From RGIG5579 sp045543495 (GTDB lineage: Bacteria; Bacillota; Clostridia; Oscillospirales; SIG627): a stretch of 64,000 nucleotides of DNA. The DNA is taken from positions 1-64,000 of the forward strand of contig JAZQMO010000019.1 in NCBI GenBank assembly GCA_045543495.1. Direction: 5' to 3'. Below are positions 26,095-34,663 of this stretch, piece by piece. Every line of letters starts with the position of its first letter. Within the stretch, counting starts at the first letter, position 1. The translations under genes and the position numbers were made by a program. The notes beneath the pieces are model-generated. The model worked only from the letters and a program-made list of their open reading frames with translations, had not been told where the DNA came from and made no database searches.

Positions 26095-27342
26095 ATGAAA
26101 CAGAGCTTTTTGCTTCCTGAGGGTTTTTCGGCGGGCTTTTCCCGCAGGATCGTAACCCCTGAAACGGGCACCAGTCTGGGGGGCTTTCCCGGTGCCAACA
26201 AGCGCCTTTCCGACACTGTAATAGACGATCTGACTCTCTCCTGTCTGGCTCTTTCCGATGGGGAAGAGGTGATCCTTCTCTTTTCCTCCGACTCCATCCA
26301 TGTGGGCAAGCCCATTGCGGATGCGGTGGCAAACATTGCCCTTGAGGAGTATGGGATCCCCGAGGAACACGTTTTGATGAACGCCACCCACACCCACTCA
26401 GGCCCCTCCCTTTACAGCGGCCGTGGGGTGGGAATTGAAAAATACACCTCCGAGATCTATTATCCCGCCGCCAAGGCTCTGATGGGTGAGGCCCTTCGTG
26501 ATCTTGCCCCTGCCCGTGTTCGGGTGGGCAGAGTGGATACCACGGGCCGCAATTATGTGCGCCGCTATATGAATCAGGTCACGGGGGAGTATGCGGGGAA
26601 GAATATTCCCTTTCATTCCGATCCTGCCGTCTTTGAGCACGAGACCGAGGCCGACCATGAAATGCAGGCGGTCTCCTTTGACCGAGGAGATAAAAAGGAA
26701 ATCCTTCTGTGTAATTGGCAGTGCCACGCCACTCACGTGGGCAAATCCAAGGAAACCAAGGTCTCCTCCGACTTTGTGGGAGCCTTTCGCACCGCCGCCG
26801 AGGAAAAGGGAGACATTCATTTCTTCTATTTGCAGGGTGCCGCAGGGAACGTAACTCCCTCAGGCCGTCTGGAGGGGGACAATCGCAATGCCGACCACAT
26901 CGGGCAAGGAGAAAAGCTTGCCGAGCTTTTGTATGCCGCCCGTGAGAGGGCAAAGCCCGTGGCCACGGGGAAAATAAAGCTTTGCCGCCTGACCCTTTCC
27001 GTTCCCTTCAGCCATCGCTACTGTCTGGAGGAGCATAAGCTCTTCGGCACCGCCACCGAGCTGTATCTGTTTGCCGTTTCCCTCGGGGATCTTTGCATCG
27101 GCACCGTTCCCGGAGAATGGCACGATGTGTTGGGAATGGAGCTGAAGAAGAAAAGCCCCTATGCCGTCACTCTGGTGGGGGCGTATACCAACGGCTGCAA
27201 CGGGTATTTCCCCGCCTCCTTCGCCTTTGACCACGGCGGATACGAGGTGAAGGCATGCCGCCACGAGAGGGGTACCTCCGAAATGTTTTTGGAAACGCTG
27301 TTATCGCTTTTGAAGGAAATGTACCCGAGCCGTATGGACTGA
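26095..27342 (+). CDS. Ceramidase-like hydrolase, paralogue 4 (no signal peptide)
   Basis: This 415-residue protein begins directly with the domain (MKQSFLLPEGFSAGFSRRIVTPETG). It has His99/His101 in NATHTHSGPS, His211 in NWQCHA, loop LQGAAGNVTPSGRL and late PGEWHDVLG with GYFPASF. It shares PGE-type and HxRGTSE features with paralogue 3, its upstream neighbour, although that one is a lipoprotein. So a secreted and a cytoplasmic version appear to be co-expressed. The start at 26095 follows ACAGGAG. No convincing promoter lies in the 55-bp gap. Confidence 0.85.
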   Translation: MKQSFLLPEGFSAGFSRRIVTPETGTSLGGFPGANKRLSDTVIDDLTLSCLALSDGEEVILLFSSDSIHVGKPIADAVANIALEEYGIPEEHVLMNATHTHSGPSLYSGRGVGIEKYTSEIYYPAAKALMGEALRDLAPARVRVGRVDTTGRNYVRRYMNQVTGEYAGKNIPFHSDPAVFEHETEADHEMQAVSFDRGDKKEILLCNWQCHATHVGKSKETKVSSDFVGAFRTAAEEKGDIHFFYLQGAAGNVTPSGRLEGDNRNADHIGQGEKLAELLYAARERAKPVATGKIKLCRLTLSVPFSHRYCLEEHKLFGTATELYLFAVSLGDLCIGTVPGEWHDVLGMELKKKSPYAVTLVGAYTNGCNGYFPASFAFDHGGYEVKACRHERGTSEMFLETLLSLLKEMYPSRMD

Positions 27343-27363
27343 TCTTTCCCTGCAGCGCTTTTT

Positions 27364-27392
27364 GGGATGGGCTTTTTGCCCGTCCCTTTTTA
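27364..27392 (+). terminator. Terminator after paralogue 4
   Basis: GGGATGGGC pairs with GCCCGTCCC and is followed by TTTTTA. Confidence 0.8.
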
Positions 27393-27441
27393 TATGTTCT
27401 GTGACTTTTTTTGTGTGATGGGGGATTTTTTTCTTTTTTTC

Positions 27442-27470
27442 TTGCGAAAAGGCCCGAACTGAATTATAAT
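27442..27470 (+). promoter_or_regulatory. Promoter of paralogue 5
   Basis: TTGCGA (27442-27447), 17 bp, TATAAT (27465-27470). A TTTTTTTGTGTGATG relative of the shared element lies 52 bp upstream of the -10 (GTGT at 27413). Confidence 0.75.
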
Positions 27471-27498
27471 GGGGGTAATCTATAAGCAGGAGGCTATT

Positions 27499-28878
27499 AT
27501 GAAAAAAATAGTGAGTATCTTACTCCTTCTTTGTATTCTTCTGACCCTTTGCTCTTGCTCCTCCTCTTTGGCGGCAGAAACGGCAGGGAAAACGGAGGAA
27601 ACGAAAGACAAAATCGCAACGGGAGAGAAGGGCACCGAGGAAAAGGAGCGGGAGGAAGTGACCATTCCTCAGGGCTTTTCTGTCGGCTATGCCAAGGGAG
27701 AGGTCAATCCTGCGGTGGGCACGGGGCTCGGCGGCTACGGAACGCAGAATGACCGTGTCAGCGGAAGGATCATAGACGATCTGTATCTGACCTGCACCGC
27801 CATTTCCGACGGAGAAAACACCGTTCTCATCTTCTCCGGTGACTCCATTCACGTGGCAGGCTCCACCGCCGCCAAGGTGGGAAGCATTGCAGAAAAGAAC
27901 TTTGGAATTCCCGCAGGGAATATTATCATCAACGCCACCCATACCCACGCAGGCCCCGCCATTCCCAATTCCAACGCCCCCGGCATTGCTTCTTACCTGA
28001 AAAAGTATTACGCCGTGGCAGAGGAAATGATCTATCAGGCGCTTTTGGATCTGGAGAATGCCACCGTCTATGCGGGCAGCACCGTTGCCGAGGGGATGAA
28101 TTATGTTCGCCGCTATGTGAATATTCAGACCGGAGAATATGCGGGGAAAAACCTGCCTGACGGCTTGGATCCCGCCGTGTACGGTCACGAAACGGTGGCA
28201 GATCCCGAAATGCAGATCCTCCGCTTTGACCGTGCCACCAAGAAAGATGTGATCCTTTGCAACTGGCAGTGCCATCCCACTACAACGGGTAGCTCTACCG
28301 GCAGCACCGTTTCCGCAGACTTTATTGCCTACTTCCGCTCTGCCGTGGAGGAAGCGGGCCATCTCTTCTCCTATCATCAGGGGGCAGGCGGAAATCTGGT
28401 TGCAGGCAGCCGTATTGCAGGGAATCAATCAAACAGCGATTATATAAAATACGGAAAGGATCTTGCCGCAATCGCTCTCGGTGCTCTGGAAAAGCTCCCT
28501 CAGGTGGAATCGGGTAAGGTGCAGGCGAAAAAATACACCTTCACCGGCACACATTCGGAGGAATACAGAAAAAAGAATAAGATCGAAGCCACCACGGAAA
28601 CCTTTTCTCTTTCGGTTCTTTCCATCGGAGATGTGGCCTTTGCCACCGCTCCCTGTGAGCTGCACGATACCCTCGGTGTGGAGATCAAGACAAAGTCTCC
28701 CTTCAAGTTGACCTTTGTCTGCGGCTATACCAACGGTACCGTAGGCTATATGCCTGCCTCCTTTGCCTTTGCAAACGGCGGCTACGAGGTGGAGAGCACC
28801 CATTTTGTTCAGGGCACGGGAGAGGCGATCGTAGCCGATCTTCTTGGCAATCTGAACGAAATTTATACAACCAAATAA
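27499..28878 (+). CDS. Ceramidase-like lipoprotein, paralogue 5
   Basis: This 459-residue lipoprotein has signal MKKIVSILLLLCILLTLCSC followed by a tether with the KTEETK motif also found in paralogues 2 and 6. Predicted zinc ligands are His148/His150 (NATHTHAGP) and His259 (NWQCHPT). The loop is HQGAGGN, with Gly for the second Ala, and the late motifs are PCELHDTLG and GYMPASF. An earlier in-frame ATG (27469) lies inside the -10 box; the ATG at 27499 has GCAGGAGG. It is a single-gene unit. Confidence 0.85.
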   Translation: MKKIVSILLLLCILLTLCSCSSSLAAETAGKTEETKDKIATGEKGTEEKEREEVTIPQGFSVGYAKGEVNPAVGTGLGGYGTQNDRVSGRIIDDLYLTCTAISDGENTVLIFSGDSIHVAGSTAAKVGSIAEKNFGIPAGNIIINATHTHAGPAIPNSNAPGIASYLKKYYAVAEEMIYQALLDLENATVYAGSTVAEGMNYVRRYVNIQTGEYAGKNLPDGLDPAVYGHETVADPEMQILRFDRATKKDVILCNWQCHPTTTGSSTGSTVSADFIAYFRSAVEEAGHLFSYHQGAGGNLVAGSRIAGNQSNSDYIKYGKDLAAIALGALEKLPQVESGKVQAKKYTFTGTHSEEYRKKNKIEATTETFSLSVLSIGDVAFATAPCELHDTLGVEIKTKSPFKLTFVCGYTNGTVGYMPASFAFANGGYEVESTHFVQGTGEAIVADLLGNLNEIYTTK

Positions 28879-28886
28879 CGGAAGCA

Positions 28887-28913
28887 AAGCCGCCTTTTTC
28901 AAAAGGCGGCTTC
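28887..28913 (+). terminator. Hairpin after paralogue 5
   Basis: AAGCCGCCTTTT pairs with AAAAGGCGGCTT. Only a short T stretch follows, so termination may be incomplete. Confidence 0.65.
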
Positions 28914-28930
28914 GTTACAATTTGGACTTG

Positions 28931-29011
28931 TTTTTTGTGCAAAAGATTGTATTTTTCTTCTGTTTTTTGTGCTTTTCACACCTTGCTTGATCCTTTGTTT
29001 TTGTTTATAAT
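28931..29011 (+). promoter_or_regulatory. Promoter of paralogues 6-7-8 with paired TTTTTTGTGC elements
   Basis: TTGCTT (28983-28988), 17 bp, TATAAT (29006-29011). Elements TTTTTTGTGCAAAA (28931-28944) and TTTTTTGTGCTTTT (28963-28976) have GTGC cores 32 bp apart, 69 and 37 bp from the -10. This is almost exactly the arrangement at paralogue 1. Confidence 0.7.
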
Positions 29012-29045
29012 AGAAATATACAGGAAATCTCAACGGAGGCTTATT

Positions 29046-30422
29046 ATGAAACGAATTCTTGCTTTGCTTTTGTGCTTATCTTTGCTGTTTTCCGTCTCCT
29101 GTGCCGCCTCTCTCCCGAATCAAACCATAGGGAAAACCGAGGAAACGAAAACCCTCCCCGCAGTGGAAAGCACCACCGAGGAGGAGAGGGAAACAGGCCC
29201 CATCCAATTGCCCCAAGGCTTTTCCGCAGGCTGGGCAAGAGAGGTGGTCAATCCCGATCAGGGTACCAGCCTGGGCGGCTGGCCCACGGCGGAAAAGAGA
29301 CTCAGCGGTGCCATTGTGGACGATATTAAATTGACCCTGACCGCCCTTTCCGACGGGGAAAAGGTGTTTTTCCTCTTTTCTACCGATGCTGTGGCGGTCT
29401 CCGAAAACCTCTTTGATCAATTTGCCGCTTTGGCAGAAAAAAATCACGGGGTGCCAAAGGAGCACGTCATCGTCAACGCCACCCATTGCCATTCGGCGCC
29501 CGCTTCCTATATTTCTGCCTTGCCCGGTGTTGCAAAGTATAACAGAAAGCTCTATTCCGTGGTGGAAAAGCTGATGGATCAGGCCCTGCGGGATCTTGCT
29601 CCCGCCACCGTTTTGGTGGGCAGAAGCAAAACGGAAAATCTCAATTACGTTCGGCGCTATGTGACCCCCGACGGCAAAACCTATCTGGGCGGCACCGCCA
29701 TGGCAACCGCCTCCTCCCAATACGCTCGCCACGAGACCGAGGCGGATAACGAAATGCAGGTGATCCGCTTTGTGCGGGAGGAGAAAAAGGATATCGTTCT
29801 CTGCAACTGGCAGTGCCATCCCACCACAATGAGCTCCGAATTCGGCACCACCGTGTCTGCGGATTGGGTCGGCCCCTTCCGTGATGCCGTGGAGCAGGAT
29901 GAGGACATCGTTTTTTCCTACCATCAGGGAGCGGCGGGCAATGTTGTTCCCTCCACCCGTATTCAGGAGGAAAAGGGAAATGGGGACTATAACCTCCACG
30001 GCAAGGCTCTGGCCGAGGTGGCAAGAGCGGCGCTTCGTGATGCCGTTCCGGTGAAAACAGGCCCCTTTTCTGCCGTGCGGGAGGGCTTTGTGGCCACCCA
30101 TTCCGATGCCTACAAGAAAAAATCGGGCACCCGATCCAATACCGATACCTTAAATCTCACCGTGCTTTCCATCGGGGATGTGGCCTTTGTCACCAACCCC
30201 TGTGAAATGCACGATACCAACGGGCAGGAGGTCAAGGCCGCATCGCCTTATGAAATGACCTTCGTCTGCGCCTACTCCAATGGCTCCAAAAGCTACATTC
30301 CCTCTTCTCTTGCCTTCCAAAACGGGGGGTATGAGGTCAATTCCTGTCACTTCGTTGCGGGAACGGGGGAGGCCATAGTGCAAAAGCTTTTGGAAATGCT
30401 GAACAATCAACACAACGGATAA
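29046..30422 (+). CDS. Ceramidase-like lipoprotein, paralogue 6
   Basis: This 458-residue lipoprotein has signal MKRILALLLCLSLLFSVSC and a tether with GKTEETK. The metal motif is NATHCHSAP, so the middle residue of HxH is Cys, but both histidines (147/149) are kept. His258 lies in NWQCHPT, the loop is HQGAAGNVVPSTRI, and the late motifs are PCEMHDTNG and SYIPSSL. The start at 29046 follows ACGGAGG; an earlier in-frame ATG lies upstream of the promoter. It is first in a three-gene unit, with paralogue 7 starting 13 bp after its stop. Confidence 0.85.
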   Translation: MKRILALLLCLSLLFSVSCAASLPNQTIGKTEETKTLPAVESTTEEERETGPIQLPQGFSAGWAREVVNPDQGTSLGGWPTAEKRLSGAIVDDIKLTLTALSDGEKVFFLFSTDAVAVSENLFDQFAALAEKNHGVPKEHVIVNATHCHSAPASYISALPGVAKYNRKLYSVVEKLMDQALRDLAPATVLVGRSKTENLNYVRRYVTPDGKTYLGGTAMATASSQYARHETEADNEMQVIRFVREEKKDIVLCNWQCHPTTMSSEFGTTVSADWVGPFRDAVEQDEDIVFSYHQGAAGNVVPSTRIQEEKGNGDYNLHGKALAEVARAALRDAVPVKTGPFSAVREGFVATHSDAYKKKSGTRSNTDTLNLTVLSIGDVAFVTNPCEMHDTNGQEVKAASPYEMTFVCAYSNGSKSYIPSSLAFQNGGYEVNSCHFVAGTGEAIVQKLLEMLNNQHNG

Positions 30423-30435
30423 AAGGAGAATTTCG

Positions 30436-31815
30436 ATGAGGCGAATCGTAGCTCTGGTGATGGCAATTTGGCTCCTCCTGTCCCTTGTCTCCTGCGCTTC
30501 TTCCCTTGCCGTTTCCGAAACGGCGCAGGATACAACACAAAAAGGGGAGAAAACGGAAGAAAAAACCGAAGAAACAGAGGCAGAAAAGGGCCCCATCATA
30601 CTTCCCGAGGGCTTTTCCGTGGGCTTTGCAAGAAAGGTCATCAATCCCGAATCGGGGACGGGGCTTGGGGGCTTTGCCAACGGCTACAGCCGCCTTTCCA
30701 CCGTGGTACAGGATGATCTGATGCTCACCTGCACCGCCTTTTCCGATGGGGAACAGGTCTTTCTGTTTTATTGCTATGATATTTCCTATGTAACGAACAC
30801 CTTGGTGGATTCGGTCACGGCAAGGCTTGAAGGGCTCTTTGACGGCATCACCATCCCCCCTGAAAACGTGATGATCAATACCACCCATACTCACGCCGCT
30901 CCCGCTCTTTCGGATTCCAATACCCCCGGCATCGGGATCTACTTGAAAAAGCTTTATCCCGCCTTCTATCAGGTGGCAGAGGATGCCCTTCGGGATCTTT
31001 CCCCCGCCACGGCCGAAATGGGCGTGACCCATACAAAGAACTTAAATTACGTCAGAAGATACGTGACCCCCGACGGCAAGACCTATCTCGGCAACTGGCC
31101 CGATTTTATGGACTCTACCGAGGGGCGCCACGAAACCGAGCCTGACAACACGATGCAGCTGCTTCGCTTCCGAAGAGAAGCGGGGAAGGATGTGGTACTG
31201 TGTAACTGGCAGTGCCACCCCTGCTCCCCCGGCATCGGAACGGCAAACGGCACCAAGGTCTCCTCTGACTGGATCGGCCCCATGAGAAAGCAGGTGGAAA
31301 AGACCGAGGACGTGCACTTTGCCTTTTTCCAAGGGGCCGCAGGCAATCTTGCCTCCAATACCCGTATTCAAGGGGAACAGGACAATAAGGACTATGTGGC
31401 CAAGGGCAGAAAGCTTGCCGAGGCAGTCAGCGGCGGCCTTGGGAATATGAAACAGGTGGAAACGGGAAGGCTTGCGGCAAAGCGGATCGAATATCCTCTC
31501 ACCCGCCGTCCCGATAAGGGCGGCACCACGGATACCTTCTATCTTTCCGCCTTTTCTCTGGGGGAGATCGCCTTTGCCACCGCCCCTTACGAGATGCACG
31601 ATACCAACGGCGTGCAGGTGAAGGAAGATTCCCCCTTTGAAATGACCTTTCTGTGCGCTTATACCAGCGGTATGTTCAGCTACATTCCCGCTTCCTTTGC
31701 CTTTGAAATGGGCGGGTATGAGGTGGAGAAATGCTATTACGAGAAAGGAACCGGTGAGATTCTGGCAAACAGGCTCATCACGCTGTTGGAGGAAATAGAT
31801 GCTTCGCAAAAATAA
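30436..31815 (+). CDS. Ceramidase-like lipoprotein, paralogue 7
   Basis: This 459-residue lipoprotein has signal MRRIVALVMAIWLLLSLVSC and an EKTEEKTEETEAEKGP tether that is nearly repeated in paralogue 8, which points to a recent duplication or conversion. Metal ligands are His151/His153 in NTTHTHAAP (Thr for the usual Ala) and His261 in NWQCHPC. The active-site loop is FQGAAGN and the late motifs are PYEMHDTNG and SYIPASF. RBS AAAAGGAG. Its last codons overlap the start of paralogue 8 by 17 bp. Confidence 0.85.
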   Translation: MRRIVALVMAIWLLLSLVSCASSLAVSETAQDTTQKGEKTEEKTEETEAEKGPIILPEGFSVGFARKVINPESGTGLGGFANGYSRLSTVVQDDLMLTCTAFSDGEQVFLFYCYDISYVTNTLVDSVTARLEGLFDGITIPPENVMINTTHTHAAPALSDSNTPGIGIYLKKLYPAFYQVAEDALRDLSPATAEMGVTHTKNLNYVRRYVTPDGKTYLGNWPDFMDSTEGRHETEPDNTMQLLRFRREAGKDVVLCNWQCHPCSPGIGTANGTKVSSDWIGPMRKQVEKTEDVHFAFFQGAAGNLASNTRIQGEQDNKDYVAKGRKLAEAVSGGLGNMKQVETGRLAAKRIEYPLTRRPDKGGTTDTFYLSAFSLGEIAFATAPYEMHDTNGVQVKEDSPFEMTFLCAYTSGMFSYIPASFAFEMGGYEVEKCYYEKGTGEILANRLITLLEEIDASQK

Positions 31816-33190
31816 GATGAAACGAATCGTGTCAATCATTCTTGTTCTTTTGATGACTCTGTCCCTTGTCTCCTGCTCCTCTTCTCTCATCGCTCCCGAC
31901 ACGGCGCATAAAAAAACGCAGGAAGAGGAGAAAACGGAAGAAAAAACGGTGGAAACAGAGGCAGAAAAGGGCCCCGTGGTGCTCCCCGAGGGCTTTTCCG
32001 TGGGCTATGCCAAAAGGGCGGCCAATCCCCAAGCGGGGGTGGGAATGGGAGGCTATTCCAGTGTGGATTCCCGCCTTTCCGAGGTGAATTTGGATGATAT
32101 TATGGTCACCTGCACCGCTCTTTCCGACGGAGAAAATGTGTTTCTTCTCTTTTGCTCCGATACCCTCTATGTGGGCGAGGATATTGTGGATGCGGCGACA
32201 AAGCGGCTGGAAAAACGCTATGAGGGCATTACCATCCCTGCCGAAAACATCTTTTTCAATGCGACCCACACCCATTCCGCTCCTGCGGTGCATCTTGAGA
32301 ACGCCCCCGGAATCGGGCGGTATATGAAGGTGTATTATCCCGCTCTGTACGCTGCGGCCGATGGGGCCATGCACAGCCTTTCTCCCGCCACGGCGGAATA
32401 CAGCTCGGTGAACACCGAGAATTTGAACTATGTGAGAAGGTACGTCTCTCTTGACGGCAAGACCTACATCGGCGGATCGGGCCTTCCCGGAAATCAGGAT
32501 CCCGCTCTGGTTCGCCACGAGACCCAGCCCGATACCCAAATGCAGCTTTTGCGCTTCCGTCGTCAGGAGGGAAAGGATGTGGTGCTGTGCAACTGGCAGT
32601 GCCATCCCTGCTCCTCCAAGATCGGTGCGGAAAAAAGCATCTATATTTCCGCCGATTGGTGCGGACAGATGAGAAAGCACGTGGAACAGAATCTGGGCGT
32701 GGAATTTGCCTATCTGCAGGGGGCGGGAGGCAATCTTGTGTCTTCCACCAAGATCCGCGGGGAAAAGACCAATTCCGATTATTTGCAAAAGGGAAAGGAA
32801 TTGGCCGAGGTGGTAGAGGGAGCGCTGGAGAACACAAGGCTCCTTCATACGGGTGCCTTCCGAGCCCATCGGGAGTCCGTTCCTTATCCCCGCAATGCCA
32901 AGAACCCCTCGGGAGACGATACCATGTATCTTTCCGTTCTTACCATCGGGGATGTGGCCATTGCCACCGTTCCCTGTGAATTTCACGATACCCTGGGCGT
33001 TCAGGTGAAGAGCGAATCGCCCTTTCCCATCACGCTGATGTGTGCCTACACCAGCGGCTCCCACGGCTACATTCCCGCTTCCTTTGCCTTTGAAATGGGC
33101 GGGTACGAGGTGGAATCCACCCGCTACGAAAGAGGAACGGGAGAGAAGATGGTCGAGGATCTTTTGACCATGCTGCGAGAGATTCAATAG
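31799..33190 (+). CDS. Ceramidase-like lipoprotein, paralogue 8
   Basis: This 463-residue lipoprotein shares its tether with paralogue 7. Two starts are possible. ATG 31799 has GGAGG at good distance and gives the N-terminus MLRKNKMKRIV. ATG 31817 gives the same MKRIV start as its siblings but lacks a clear RBS. Metal ligands, numbered from 31799, are His157/His159 (NATHTHSAP) and His269 (NWQCHPC). The loop is LQGAGGN and the late motifs are PCEFHDTLG and GYIPASF. It is the last gene of the 6-7-8 unit, followed by a strong terminator. Confidence 0.85.
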   Translation: MLRKNKMKRIVSIILVLLMTLSLVSCSSSLIAPDTAHKKTQEEEKTEEKTVETEAEKGPVVLPEGFSVGYAKRAANPQAGVGMGGYSSVDSRLSEVNLDDIMVTCTALSDGENVFLLFCSDTLYVGEDIVDAATKRLEKRYEGITIPAENIFFNATHTHSAPAVHLENAPGIGRYMKVYYPALYAAADGAMHSLSPATAEYSSVNTENLNYVRRYVSLDGKTYIGGSGLPGNQDPALVRHETQPDTQMQLLRFRRQEGKDVVLCNWQCHPCSSKIGAEKSIYISADWCGQMRKHVEQNLGVEFAYLQGAGGNLVSSTKIRGEKTNSDYLQKGKELAEVVEGALENTRLLHTGAFRAHRESVPYPRNAKNPSGDDTMYLSVLTIGDVAIATVPCEFHDTLGVQVKSESPFPITLMCAYTSGSHGYIPASFAFEMGGYEVESTRYERGTGEKMVEDLLTMLREIQ

Positions 33191-33196
33191 ATCAAT

Positions 33197-33239
33197 GGGG
33201 AAAACTCCTGCTTCGGCAGGGGTTTTCCCCACTTTTTTT
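33197..33239 (+). terminator. Strong terminator after paralogue 8
   Basis: GGGGAAAACTCCTGC pairs with GCAGGGGTTTTCCCC around TTCG and a T run follows. Confidence 0.92.
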
Positions 33240-33275
33240 CGTTTTTGGAAAGCGAACGCACAAGTTCGGCACGGA

Positions 33276-33353
33276 TTTGTGCATTTTTATGCAAAATATT
33301 TCGGAATTTTGGTTAATTTTTACCTTGATTGCAGGGGGCTTTTCCGATATAGT
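33276..33353 (+). promoter_or_regulatory. Promoter of paralogues 9-12 with TTTGTGC element
   Basis: TTGATT (33325-33330), 17 bp, TATAGT (33348-33353). TTTGTGCATTTTTATGC starts at 33276; its GTGC (33279) is 69 bp from the -10, the same as the distal element of paralogues 1 and 6. The proximal position holds only a weak TTTTGGTTAA. Confidence 0.65.
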
Positions 33354-33400
33354 AAAGACAAGCAAAAAAACTGTTTTTGACAGGGAAAAAGGAGTATTTT

Positions 33401-34663
33401 ATGATGGAAAAAATGGTAAATCAGGGGATCACTTTCCCCGAGGGCTTTTCCGCAGGCTTCGGCCGTGCGGTGGTCAATCCTCTGCCCGGTACGGGTATGG
33501 CAGGCTGGGGCAATGCGACCCGCCGCCTTTCCGACCAAGTCGTAGATGATCTGATGGTCACCTGCACCGCCCTTTGCGATGGAAATGAGGTGGTTCTGAT
33601 CTATTCTCAGGACAATGGCTTTTCCGACCGCGCCATTTACTGTCGCATTACCGAAAAGCTGATGGCGGATTACGGGATTCCCGCCTCCCACATCATCGTC
33701 AATGCCACCCATACCCACTGCGCCCCCGCTATGTCCGATTCTTCGGTCCCCGGTGTGGAGGAATATCTGACCCGCTATTACGAGGCCGTGTACCGCATCG
33801 CCCACGAGGCCCTTTTGGATCTTGCTCCCGCCGAGATCCTCTCGGGAAAGACCTATACCAAAAATCTTTCCTACGTGCGCCGCTACCTCTCGAAGCGTGA
33901 CGGCTCCTTCATCGGCAACTGGCCGCCCATTCAGTACCCCACCGAGGCTCGCCACGAGACCGAGCCGGACGAGATGCTTCAGGTGCTTCGCTTTGTAAGA
34001 AAAGAAAAGAAGGATATCGTCCTTTGCAACTGGCAGTGCCATCCCTGCTCCGAGAGGCTTGCGGGAGAAATGAGAAGCGAGATCTCCTCTGACTGGATCG
34101 GTGTGGCAAGAGAAGAGGTGGAAAAGAGAGAGGATGTGCTCTTCTCCTTCCATCAGGGCGCTTGCGGCAATGTGGTCTCCACCACCCATATTGCAGGAGA
34201 AAAGAACAATATCAAATACCGCACCAAGGGAATGGAGCTTTGTATGGCCATTCAGGAAGCCTTGGGAGACACCGGAAAGGTAAATGCGGGCAAGATTCAG
34301 GCCGTTCAGAAGGAATTTTGCGCCAAGCGAAGCCGTGATTGGATGGAGCGCTTTTCCGCCAAGACCGATCACGAGAATCTGTTTTTGAACATCATCGCCA
34401 TCGGTGATATTGCCTTTGCCACCGCTCCCTGTGAGTGGTACGACGGCTGCGGTCGCTTCGTTCGGGAAACCTCCCCCTTCAAAACCACCTTTGTTTGCGG
34501 CTATACCAACGGCTCTCACAGCTACATTCCCGCCTCCTTCTGTTGGGAAAACGGTGGGTATGAGATCAAAAAATGCCACTTTGAAAGAGGCACGGGCGAA
34601 AAGATCGCCTTGGAGCATATTGAAGCATTAAATGCGTTATACGCAGAAAGAGAGGAACTATAA
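33401..34663 (+). CDS. Ceramidase-like hydrolase, paralogue 9 (no signal peptide)
   Basis: This 420-residue protein lacks a signal peptide and opens with the domain (ITFPEGFSAGFGRAVVNPLPGTG). Zinc-ligand candidates are His104/His106 in NATHTHCAP and His214 in NWQCHPC. The loop is HQGACGN, and the late motif is PCEWYDGCGRFV with SYIPASF. The ACGN loop and the CGRF motif are shared with paralogues 10 and 11, which marks a subfamily. ATG 33401 follows AAGGAG by 6 nt. It is first of a tightly packed four-gene unit; the next ATG comes directly after its stop. Confidence 0.86.
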   Translation: MMEKMVNQGITFPEGFSAGFGRAVVNPLPGTGMAGWGNATRRLSDQVVDDLMVTCTALCDGNEVVLIYSQDNGFSDRAIYCRITEKLMADYGIPASHIIVNATHTHCAPAMSDSSVPGVEEYLTRYYEAVYRIAHEALLDLAPAEILSGKTYTKNLSYVRRYLSKRDGSFIGNWPPIQYPTEARHETEPDEMLQVLRFVRKEKKDIVLCNWQCHPCSERLAGEMRSEISSDWIGVAREEVEKREDVLFSFHQGACGNVVSTTHIAGEKNNIKYRTKGMELCMAIQEALGDTGKVNAGKIQAVQKEFCAKRSRDWMERFSAKTDHENLFLNIIAIGDIAFATAPCEWYDGCGRFVRETSPFKTTFVCGYTNGSHSYIPASFCWENGGYEIKKCHFERGTGEKIALEHIEALNALYAEREEL

